From contig CABVDL010000025.1 in the NCBI GenBank assembly GCA_902497035.1, forward strand, positions 1-28,014: a stretch of DNA of 28,014 nucleotides. Reading direction: 5' to 3'. The notes beneath the pieces were generated by a model, which searched no databases, was not told where the DNA came from, and saw only the letters and a list, made by a program, of their open reading frames with translations. This stretch comes from an uncultured Prevotella sp. Its GTDB lineage: Bacteria; Bacteroidota; Bacteroidia; Bacteroidales; Bacteroidaceae. How positions within the stretch are numbered: position 1 is the stretch's first letter; each line of letters starts with the position of its first letter. Position numbers and translations under genes: made by a program. Of this stretch, positions 1-7,501 are shown in pieces.

Positions 1-2
1 TG

Positions 3-53
3 GGCGGTTTTGACCGCAATGACCTGAGACTATTAGTAGGGTTGCGGAATTGA
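3..53 (+). CDS. Possible C-terminal end of an upstream gene, cut by the window edge
   Basis: The third forward frame is open from the window edge to a TGA at 51-53 and reads GGFDRNDLRLLVGLRN. The alternating hydrophobic pattern at its end could be the last strand of an outer-membrane barrel, but 16 residues are too few to identify a family. Its stop overlaps the candidate TTG start of the next gene (TTGA at 50-53), an arrangement typical of translational coupling. It could equally be chance reading of a leader or of a frameshifted signal-peptide region. Confidence 0.2.
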   Translation, partial: GGFDRNDLRLLVGLRN

Positions 54-2056
54 GGCTATCATTGATTCAGTCAAGCGGCATGTTTGCCCAAGACGTCACC
101 TATACGCTGTCGCTGAAGCAGCCGGGTGAGAAGGCGGTCTCTTATAAATTGCAACAGCAGGGCAACCGTCTGGTTTCGGCTGGCGGCAAGCAGCTGCCGG
201 TGGTGATTACGCTCAATGTCAACAATGACCAAAAGGAAAAGACGGTCACTGTATCGCTCAAGGCCTCCCAGAACATCTATTATCGTATTAACGCCAGCCT
301 GAAGACGGGTTTCCCGACCGACGACTGCGACTTCTACCTTCCGGGTTTCTGGTACCACAAGAACCTCCGTTCCCCCAAGGAGGCCCCTTCGTTTAAGGTC
401 GCCAAGAGTTGGAATGTGCGTGAGGACCGCCTCTCTTCGCCGCTTTCCAGTGTTTTCAACGACAAGCAAAAGACCGGTTGGTCGGTCATGCGCTGCCTTG
501 ATGCCCCGCAGGAATGTCTCACTTCGCTCAAGGAGGGCGAGGTCATTCTCTCCGGCCAGACCTCAATTGGCTATCTCGGCTTCGACAATGCCGATGCAAC
601 GGCCAGCCTCACTTTCGGCTACCCTTACGTGGAGACACCGAAGCGATACATCAGCAAGCTCACGCTCACCCCTGCCATCTACACCTTCGCGCGGCTGGGT
701 AAAGGCGAGACCAAGCAGGTGTCATGGAAAATCAAACAGTATGGTGCCGATGATTTCGGTGCGTTTGTCTCGGCCGCGTGGAGCTATTGCTATAGCCAGC
801 TGCAGCCAAAACCGCTGGCCAATGAAGTCAATACAGACAGTATAAAGAAGGTGCTGACCAACTATTTCCGCCAGGCCTACGTCGACAAGTATGACGTAAA
901 ATTTCTTTCAGGTACGATGCTGCGCACCGCCGACTGCCTGCCTTCGACCGAGATGCAGATTGGCTTCTGCGGCAGAACGCTGCTCAACGCCTTCAACGAG
1001 ATTGAATACGGCGAGGCCCACAATGACGCCCAACTCGTGAAGATGGGTCATGACATCTTAGGCAGCTTCCTGCAGCATGGCTTCACCGCAAAGGGCTTCT
1101 TCTATGACCATTTGGAGTTCGACAAGAAAAATCCCTGGGATGACGTTCATAGCATCCGGCAGCAGAGCGAGGCCGTTTACGCCATCTTCCACTATCTGAA
1201 CTACGAGAAACAGCATGGGCGCAAGCATAAGGACTGGGAGAAGCGGCTGAAGACGCTGCTCGACAACCTGACCACCCTGCAGAACGCTGACGGCAGTTTC
1301 CCGCGTAAGTTCCACGACGACGGATCCACGGTCGACGTATCCGGCGGCAGCACTCCCTCGGCTACGGTGCCTTTGGTGATGGGTTACGTGTATTTCGGAG
1401 AAAAGCGATACCTCAACGCCGCACGCCGCACGGTGGACTATCTTGAGAATAATATCATCAACAAGAGCGACTATTTCTCCTCGACGCTGGATGCCAACTG
1501 TGAGGACAAGGAGGCCGCCATCAGCGCCATCACTGCCTGCTACTACATGACGTTTGTCAGCTCGGGCAAGCTGTATCAGCACTATGTTGACCTGTGTAAG
1601 AAAGCCGCTTACTTCGCCCTCTCGTGGTATTATCTCTGGGATGTGCCTTTTGCTCAGGGCCAGATGTTGGGCGACCTCGGACTGAAGAGCCACGGATGGG
1701 GCAATGTGTCGGTTGAGAACAATCATATTGACGTGTTTGCCTTCGAGTTTCCCCATATCCTGAACTGGCTCGGCGAGCAAATCGGCGACCAGCGGTTCTG
1801 CTCCTTCTATAAGGTCATCTGGCATGCCCTTCCGCAGTTGCTGCCTACAAGCACCCGACATTGCGGCATCGCCAAACCCGGCTTCTACCCGGAGGTGGTC
1901 CAGCATACGACGTGGGACTACGGCAAAAACGGTAAAGGATTCTATAACATCTACTTCGCACCCGGTTGGACGGTGGCCTCGTTGTGGGAGCTGTACTCCC
2001 CTTATCGCACGGTCAACTACTTCAAAGGGAAGAAGTATGCTAAAATAAAGGATTAA
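50..2056 (+). CDS. Unassigned secreted protein, probable (alpha/alpha)6-toroid glycosidase
   Basis: I do not recognise a named family. Residues ~15-240 look like a beta-rich N-terminal domain. Residues ~270-650 look like helical hairpins of a six-hairpin glycosidase or epimerase-like toroid, with aromatic and acidic stretches (HSIRQQSEAVYAIFHYL, NADGSFPRKF, DANCEDKEAAISAI, KSHGWGNVSVENNHID). The segment ending GMFAQ just before DVTYTLS resembles the end of a signal peptide, but only 14 residues precede the cleavage-like site and the only in-frame start is a TTG. The true N-terminus may therefore be disrupted or misread; ATG at 80 would remove the signal altogether. The next gene follows 19 bp later, so it shares an operon with GH130 and GH2 enzymes and probably acts on the same glycan. 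The coding call is strong; the function is open. Confidence 0.8.
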   Translation: MRLSLIQSSGMFAQDVTYTLSLKQPGEKAVSYKLQQQGNRLVSAGGKQLPVVITLNVNNDQKEKTVTVSLKASQNIYYRINASLKTGFPTDDCDFYLPGFWYHKNLRSPKEAPSFKVAKSWNVREDRLSSPLSSVFNDKQKTGWSVMRCLDAPQECLTSLKEGEVILSGQTSIGYLGFDNADATASLTFGYPYVETPKRYISKLTLTPAIYTFARLGKGETKQVSWKIKQYGADDFGAFVSAAWSYCYSQLQPKPLANEVNTDSIKKVLTNYFRQAYVDKYDVKFLSGTMLRTADCLPSTEMQIGFCGRTLLNAFNEIEYGEAHNDAQLVKMGHDILGSFLQHGFTAKGFFYDHLEFDKKNPWDDVHSIRQQSEAVYAIFHYLNYEKQHGRKHKDWEKRLKTLLDNLTTLQNADGSFPRKFHDDGSTVDVSGGSTPSATVPLVMGYVYFGEKRYLNAARRTVDYLENNIINKSDYFSSTLDANCEDKEAAISAITACYYMTFVSSGKLYQHYVDLCKKAAYFALSWYYLWDVPFAQGQMLGDLGLKSHGWGNVSVENNHIDVFAFEFPHILNWLGEQIGDQRFCSFYKVIWHALPQLLPTSTRHCGIAKPGFYPEVVQHTTWDYGKNGKGFYNIYFAPGWTVASLWELYSPYRTVNYFKGKKYAKIKD

Positions 2057-2075
2057 TCTTATCACTGACAAGCAG

Positions 2076-3245
2076 ATGACATTATCTAAAATCCTACTGA
2101 CGTGCCTCTCGCTCATGGCCGCTGCCACGACGGCGGTGGCCCAGCCTGATGGCGGCCTGACCACCAACAACCTGCCTGACTGGGCATTGGGCGGATTTGT
2201 GAGGCCTTCGCTTTCGTCGCCCGTCTTAACCCCGAAATCGGACACACGCTTCTATTGCCCAATGCACAAGCAGAAGATAAAATGGGAGGAAAGCGATGTT
2301 TTCAATCCTGCCTCGACGGTCTACCGCGATAAGCTGTATGTGCTCTACCGCGCCGAGGACAACTCGGCAACGGGCATCGGCAAGCGCACATCGCGCATTG
2401 GCCTGGCCCAGACCACCGACGGCATTAACTTCCGCAGGGCAAAGCGCCCCGTGCTTTATCCCGCCGACGATGCCATGAAGGCGTTTGAGTGGCCCGGTGG
2501 CTGCGAGGATCCCCGAGTGGTAAAGACGGCAGATGGTACTTTCGTCATGACCTACACTTCGTGGAACCGTAAGGTTTTCCGGCTGTGTGTGGCCACCTCG
2601 CGCGACCTGAAACACTGGACCAAGCACGGCCCCGTCTTCGCCAAGTGCTTTGGCGGCCGGTTCAAGGATATGGCCTGCAAATCGGCATCTATCCTGACCA
2701 AGGTTGAGAACGGAGACCAGGTGGTGACCAAGCTCAACGGCAAGTACTTCATGTATTGGGGCGAGCGCCATGTCCACGCAGCCACGTCGGACAATCTGGT
2801 CGACTGGACACCGGTGTTGAACCCTGACGGCAAGATTGCCATCGTGGCCCAGCCACGTAAGGGCTTCTTCGACAGTGGACTGACGGAGTGCGGCCCACCG
2901 GCTGTACTTACCGATAAAGGAATCGTGCTGATTTACAACGGTAAGAACCGCAGCGGAGCCAACGGCGACCGCCATCTCAGCGCAGGTACCTACAGCGCAG
3001 GCCAGCTGCTGACCAGTCCCAATGACCCCATGAAGGTCATCGGTCGCCTCGACAAGCCTTTCCTGCGCCCGATGGCTGATTATGAGCGCGCCGGACAATA
3101 TACCAGCGGCACCGTGTTTGTGGAGGGACTGTCCTACTATAAAGGTCAGTGGTACCTGTACTATGGCTGCGCCGACTCGCTCGTGGGCGTCGCCGTCTAT
3201 AACCCGAACAAGAAAACTCCAGCTGATCCATATCCCCAAAATTAA
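2076..3245 (+). CDS. GH130 family beta-mannoside phosphorylase or hydrolase, secreted
   Basis: A 389-residue protein with a clear signal peptide (residues 1-22, ending TAVAQ), followed by a five-bladed propeller of the GH130 type. Visible landmarks are FNPAST, YVLYRAEDNS, the GGCEDPRVV block around residues 141-149 that carries the family's acidic catalytic motif (E144-D145-P-R), TECGPPAVL, and the closing YYGCADSLVGVA. GH130 enzymes either phosphorolyse beta-1,4-mannosyl-glucose/GlcNAc or hydrolyse beta-1,2-mannosides. Export from the cytoplasm favours hydrolysis, because phosphorolysis is normally cytoplasmic, but I cannot fix the phosphate-site residues by eye. It lies 3 bp before the GH2 gene, so the two are almost surely co-transcribed and may release mannose sequentially. 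Confidence 0.88.
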   Translation: MTLSKILLTCLSLMAAATTAVAQPDGGLTTNNLPDWALGGFVRPSLSSPVLTPKSDTRFYCPMHKQKIKWEESDVFNPASTVYRDKLYVLYRAEDNSATGIGKRTSRIGLAQTTDGINFRRAKRPVLYPADDAMKAFEWPGGCEDPRVVKTADGTFVMTYTSWNRKVFRLCVATSRDLKHWTKHGPVFAKCFGGRFKDMACKSASILTKVENGDQVVTKLNGKYFMYWGERHVHAATSDNLVDWTPVLNPDGKIAIVAQPRKGFFDSGLTECGPPAVLTDKGIVLIYNGKNRSGANGDRHLSAGTYSAGQLLTSPNDPMKVIGRLDKPFLRPMADYERAGQYTSGTVFVEGLSYYKGQWYLYYGCADSLVGVAVYNPNKKTPADPYPQN

Positions 3246-3248
3246 CCA

Positions 3249-5951
3249 ATGATTATGAAACGTATTCCATTATTACTTCTTTTGATGATTTCCTGCCTCT
3301 GTTTTGCGCAGAGGCCCAACTATTATCTTGACCCCCATTCCATCTATCTCACGTCGACCGACGGTCATCATGGCAACTTCGCCTGGAAGATGATGCAGGA
3401 TGGCAAGGTGAGTGACCAGGCCGAGAAGGTTTCAAAGGTAGGCTATGACTGTGGTGCATGGATGCCTGCCGTGGTTCCAGGCACCGTTCTCAACTCCCTT
3501 GTATATAATAAGGTGTACCCGGAGCCTTACTACGGACTCAACAATAAGATTGGTAAATCGGTTATCCCCGACCTCGCCGATGCGGGCAGAGAATTCTATA
3601 CTTACTGGTTCCGCACTGAGTTCAACCTGCCGGAGAGCTATAAGGGTCAGCGGGTATGGATGAAGCTCAACGGCATCAACTACCGCGCCGAGGTGTGGCT
3701 CAACGGCAGCATGGTCGGCTTCATGGCAGGCATGTTCAAGCCGGCTTGCATCGACATTACCGACTTCGCCAACATTGGCGGCTCCAATGCCCTGGCCGTT
3801 AAGGTGTATCCTATCGACATCCCCGGCGGCACGAAGACGAAGCAGTGGGGTGCTGCCAATGGCGAATACCGCAATGGCGGCGACGGCAATATCGGTCTGA
3901 ACGTTACCATGCTGATGAGCACCGGATGGGATTTCACCTTCAACGACGGCGTGCGCGACCGTAATACCGGTATTTGGAAAGACATCCAGGTCTTTGCCAC
4001 AGGTAAGGTGCTGCTGCAGCATCCGTTTGTTAAGTCTCAGCTGAGCAAGCCCAATTACGACAGGGCAAGCGAGACCGTTAGCGTAGAGGTGCACAACCCC
4101 ATGCACAATACGGTGAAATGCGTCGTGCGCGGCGAAATCACCGGCGAGAACATCCAGTTCTCTAAGAACCTCACCCTCTTCGGTGGAGAGACACGTACTC
4201 TCGTCTTCACGCCCGAGGACTTCCCCCAACTCGTTATGGACAAGCCGCGCCTGTGGTGGCCTCGCTTCAAGGGTAAGCCCGAGCTGTATGAGGTGCGTTT
4301 GCAGGCTGAGGTCAATGGTCAGACCTCGTCAGAGATAAAGTCGAGGTTCGGTATTCGCGAGATTACCTCCGACCAGAACACCCCCGACCACTCACGCCAG
4401 TTCTATGTCAATGGAAAGAAAATCTTCATCCGTGGCGCCAACTGGATACCCGAGGCCATGCTCCGCACATCCGATGAGCGCACGTATGCCGAGATACGCT
4501 ATGCCTATCAGTCGGGTGTGAACATGATCCGCATGTGGGGTGGCGGCATCGCCGACTCCGACTATCTGTTCCAGCTCTGCGATGAGATGGGCCTGCTCGT
4601 ATGGCAGGAGTTCTGGATGACGGGCGACACCAAGCACCCCAATGACCCCGACCTGTATCTCGACAACGTGCAGGCAACCATCAAGCGCCTGAGAAACCAT
4701 CCGAGTCTGGCTTATTACGTCTGCTCCAACGAGAACACCGAGATGTCGGGCATCCGCTCACTGATTGCACGGCTCGACGGTACCCGTGGCTACCAGATGC
4801 AGTCGGAGTGCGACGGTGTACACGACGGCAGCCCTTACAAGACCGTCAACCCCATGCGTTACTACTACGACTCGGCCTCTGACCGTGGCAGCCGTCTCAA
4901 TGGCTTCAACCCCGAATATGGTTTCAGCAATATCCCCACTGTGGAGTGCATGCGTGAGATGATGGACGAGAAAGACCTCTGGCCCATCAATGTCGAGACC
5001 TGGAAATACCATGAGGGCGGCGGCTTCTACAGCATGGAGAAAGTCTATAAGAGTATGGTTGATGAATACGGCAACTCGAAGAGCATTGATGACTTCTGCC
5101 AGAAAGGCCAGATGATCAACGCCATGCAGGCCACCACGATGTGGGAGGCATGGAACTACAACAAGCTGAACTATGGCGACCGCTACACCTCCGGACTTCT
5201 CTTCTGGTATTTCAACAGTCCTATGCGTCAGGTAGCCTCCCACCTCTGGGACTGGTCGCTTGAGCCTAACTCCTCGCTGTACTACACTCAGCACGCCCTC
5301 GAACCGCTGCACCCGCAGTTCGACTACGCCAAGAACACGGTGTCGGTCATCAACGATTACTACCAGCCTTTCAGCAACCTGAACGTCATTGCCGAGGTGT
5401 ATGACATGAGCGGCCGGAAGGTTTGGCAGCATGAGAGCGGAAAGTTCAACATCGGTGAGGATGCCGTTTGCAATGACCTCTTCAAGATTGACTTCCCTGC
5501 CGGCATCACGCAGGTGCATTACATCAAGCTGCGTTTGCTCGACGATCATGGCAAGCAGGTGGGCAGCAGCTTCTATCTTCGCTCGAAGGATAAATACGAG
5601 GGCAAGAACACGATGACCGGTCCCACGACTTCAGGCTTCCAGAATCTGAACGAGTTGCCCAGCGTCAAGCTGAAGACCCGCATGAAGACCTATGTAAAGG
5701 ATGACCGCCGTTATATCGAGGTTGATGTGAAAAACAACGGCTCGGTGGTAGCGCTGTTCACGCAGTTGCAGGTGCTTGGCGACGACGGTAAGCCCGTACG
5801 CCCCTCATTCTATACCGACAACTACTTCTCCTTACTGCCCGGTGAGTCGAAGCATGTCGTCATCGACACCGCTGTACGCGACATCCATGGCAGCAACTCC
5901 TTGGTAGTAAAAGGATGGAATGTGACACGCCAAAGTAGTAAGATTGATTAA
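3249..5951 (+). CDS. GH2 exo-acting enzyme, beta-mannosidase / exo-beta-glucosaminidase branch
   Basis: A 900-residue protein starting with a lipophilic signal peptide (MKRIPLLLLLMISCLCFAQ; ATG at 3255 is an equally good start). Order: sugar-binding N-terminal domain (~30-220, with EVWLNGSMVGF and RNTGIWKDI), beta-sandwich (~240-370), TIM barrel (~380-700: FIRGANWIPEAML, MIRMWGGG, LVWQEFW), then C-terminal beta domains. The probable acid/base is E495 in SNENTE and the nucleophile E556 in GFNPEYGF followed by IPTVECMREMM, a layout I know from exo-beta-D-glucosaminidase and mannosylglycoprotein endo-beta-mannosidase type GH2 proteins. The exact substrate cannot be read. The GH130 neighbour makes a beta-mannoside more likely than chitosan. 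It is the last gene of its operon; a spacer with hairpin and promoter follows. Confidence 0.88.
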   Translation: MIMKRIPLLLLLMISCLCFAQRPNYYLDPHSIYLTSTDGHHGNFAWKMMQDGKVSDQAEKVSKVGYDCGAWMPAVVPGTVLNSLVYNKVYPEPYYGLNNKIGKSVIPDLADAGREFYTYWFRTEFNLPESYKGQRVWMKLNGINYRAEVWLNGSMVGFMAGMFKPACIDITDFANIGGSNALAVKVYPIDIPGGTKTKQWGAANGEYRNGGDGNIGLNVTMLMSTGWDFTFNDGVRDRNTGIWKDIQVFATGKVLLQHPFVKSQLSKPNYDRASETVSVEVHNPMHNTVKCVVRGEITGENIQFSKNLTLFGGETRTLVFTPEDFPQLVMDKPRLWWPRFKGKPELYEVRLQAEVNGQTSSEIKSRFGIREITSDQNTPDHSRQFYVNGKKIFIRGANWIPEAMLRTSDERTYAEIRYAYQSGVNMIRMWGGGIADSDYLFQLCDEMGLLVWQEFWMTGDTKHPNDPDLYLDNVQATIKRLRNHPSLAYYVCSNENTEMSGIRSLIARLDGTRGYQMQSECDGVHDGSPYKTVNPMRYYYDSASDRGSRLNGFNPEYGFSNIPTVECMREMMDEKDLWPINVETWKYHEGGGFYSMEKVYKSMVDEYGNSKSIDDFCQKGQMINAMQATTMWEAWNYNKLNYGDRYTSGLLFWYFNSPMRQVASHLWDWSLEPNSSLYYTQHALEPLHPQFDYAKNTVSVINDYYQPFSNLNVIAEVYDMSGRKVWQHESGKFNIGEDAVCNDLFKIDFPAGITQVHYIKLRLLDDHGKQVGSSFYLRSKDKYEGKNTMTGPTTSGFQNLNELPSVKLKTRMKTYVKDDRRYIEVDVKNNGSVVALFTQLQVLGDDGKPVRPSFYTDNYFSLLPGESKHVVIDTAVRDIHGSNSLVVKGWNVTRQSSKID

Positions 5952-5998
5952 CCGCTAATGCAAGGTATGTTGGACAAAAAAACAAAATTTTTTTGCGG
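5952..5998 (+). terminator. Weak A/T-rich hairpin after the GH2 gene
   Basis: Seven A (5976-5982), a CAAAA loop and seven T (5988-5994) can pair, flanked by CCGC at 5952-5955 and GCGG at 5995-5998, which are also complementary. The run of T doubles as the arm, so it is only a possible weak or bidirectional terminator separating the GH130/GH2 operon from the SusC/D operon. Confidence 0.3.
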
Positions 5999-6033
5999 GT
6001 AAACAATAGAACACAAATTAAAGACAATATTAC

Positions 6034-6064
6034 CGTTTTTAAACTCAAACAAAGCGTAACTTTG
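6034..6064 (+). promoter_or_regulatory. Bacteroidetes-type promoter for the SusC/D operon
   Basis: TAACTTTG at 6057-6064 matches the -7 consensus TAnnTTTG exactly. A T-rich CGTTTTT stretch at 6034-6040 sits at about the right distance for the -33 element, though it lacks a perfect TTTG. Transcription would begin around 6070, giving a short A-rich leader before the ATG at 6098. It lies in a 146-bp spacer after an unrelated operon and before the first surface lipoprotein, where a PUL promoter is expected. Confidence 0.7.
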
Positions 6065-6097
6065 TGGATAATTAAACTTAAAACAAATAGTTGAATT

Positions 6098-7483
6098 ATG
6101 AAACAACAAAACATGAATCTATTCTTACTAAAGGGATGGATGTTATTTTTTGTGGCTTTGATTTTGATGGGTTGCAGTGAGACGGCAGATTATTCGCATC
6201 TGACCGACATCTCCGGCGGAAGCCCTTTTGACCCCAATAAGCCTATAGAAGTAGCTGATTTTATGCCTAAAACCGGTGGCGTAGGTACTCGTCTGATTGT
6301 TTACGGCAGCAACTTTGGTAATGATACGACGAAGCTGCGCGTGACTATCGGTGGCAAGGCTGCGCCTGTAATCAATACGCTTGGCACAAGCCTGCTTTGC
6401 ATGGTGCCGGAGAAAGCCTTTACCGGAGATATCCAAGTATCGGTTGTCGATGACAATTCTCAGCCGATTGCCACGGGTGAATGTGCCAACAAGTTTGAGT
6501 ACCAGCGTCGGTGGACCGTGTCCACTTTCTTAGGAAAGACCTTAGAGGATAATACGAAATATGAGACCAAGGAAGGCCCCTTCGAGGATTGCGGTGCTTT
6601 TGAGAACACCTATTTCATGCGTTTCAATCCTAAGGACTCCGATATGCTGTATATCACCTGCTCTACTTCCCCGACACGTATCATTGACTTCAAGAACCGC
6701 TATGTGTATTTCTTCACGACCAATCTGGACCGTGTCAATGGTATTGACTTCACCAAGAACGGTGACATCGTGATGACGCGAAACCAGGAGAGCGACAGCC
6801 AGACGGGTTTGTATATGTTCACCAAGGAGTCGGGTTATACCGAGCGCCTGGAGCTTTGCAACGGTAGAACAGCGCAGGCTCCCTCAGTACATCCTGTAGA
6901 CGGACGCGTGTATTGGTCACAATACCGTTCCGGTCAGATTTATTCTTACGATGTTGAAACCGGTGAGAAGCGCACGGTGTGCTCTCTGCCCTATACCCGT
7001 GAGGCCTGCTACATTGTTTGGCATCCCACAGGCAAATATTGCTACCTGATGTTTGTGCAGCACCACTGTATCTACCGCGCTGACTACAACGAGGAGGAGA
7101 AGACCCTTGACCCGCCTTACCGCGTGGTCGGTATGGACTCGAAGTGGGGCTACGCCGACGGTGTGGGCTCAAGCGCCAGAGTGAATACCCCTGAGCAGGG
7201 CGTCTTCGTCTATAATCCGGAATACGCCGGCAGCGATGATGAGTACGACTTCTATTTCTGCGATGAAAAGAACCACTGCGTGAGATACCTCACACCTTCA
7301 GGTCGTGTCTACACTTATGCAGGCCGGTCGGATGGTGGCCCCGAGGGCTATCGTGATGGCGACCTCCGTAAGGAAGCACTGTTCAGCCATCCTATGGCTA
7401 TCAGCTACGACTACAAACGCCACTGCTTCTACATTGGTGACAACGGTAACCACTTTATCAGAAGAATTGGCCTGGAAGAGTAA
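6098..7483 (+). CDS. IPT/TIG plus NHL-like beta-propeller surface lipoprotein
   Basis: The N-terminus (hydrophobic LFFVALILMGC with the lipobox Cys near residue 26) marks an exported lipoprotein. Residues ~48-130 form an IPT/TIG immunoglobulin-like domain (VADFMPKTGGVGTRLIVYGSNFG, VTIGGKAAPV). Residues ~140-460 carry NHL-like propeller strands with a typical closing pattern (DEKNHCVRYLTPSGRVYTYAG, then SHPMAISYDY, GDNGNHFIRRI). Such proteins accompany SusC/SusD pairs and are thought to sit on the surface and bind glycan or stabilise the uptake complex; no catalytic signature is visible. It is the first gene after the promoter, 18 bp before the transporter gene. Start could be the ATG at 6098 or 6113; both leave the lipobox intact. 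An alternative is a propeller lyase or hydrolase, but nothing seen supports it. Confidence 0.85.
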   Translation: MKQQNMNLFLLKGWMLFFVALILMGCSETADYSHLTDISGGSPFDPNKPIEVADFMPKTGGVGTRLIVYGSNFGNDTTKLRVTIGGKAAPVINTLGTSLLCMVPEKAFTGDIQVSVVDDNSQPIATGECANKFEYQRRWTVSTFLGKTLEDNTKYETKEGPFEDCGAFENTYFMRFNPKDSDMLYITCSTSPTRIIDFKNRYVYFFTTNLDRVNGIDFTKNGDIVMTRNQESDSQTGLYMFTKESGYTERLELCNGRTAQAPSVHPVDGRVYWSQYRSGQIYSYDVETGEKRTVCSLPYTREACYIVWHPTGKYCYLMFVQHHCIYRADYNEEEKTLDPPYRVVGMDSKWGYADGVGSSARVNTPEQGVFVYNPEYAGSDDEYDFYFCDEKNHCVRYLTPSGRVYTYAGRSDGGPEGYRDGDLRKEALFSHPMAISYDYKRHCFYIGDNGNHFIRRIGLEE

Positions 7484-7501
7484 ACCTAAAAAACTTGAAC
7501 G

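Noticed and set aside
50..2056. Assigning the first gene to GH105/GH88 or GH125
   Set aside because: It lacks the WGRGNGW and DDMYM-type blocks of GH105, and I could not place GH125 hallmark residues; only a general toroid-like impression is supported.
1058..2245. A 395-codon open frame on the - strand
   Set aside because: Antisense shadow of the first enzyme gene and the start of the GH130 gene; no recognisable domain.
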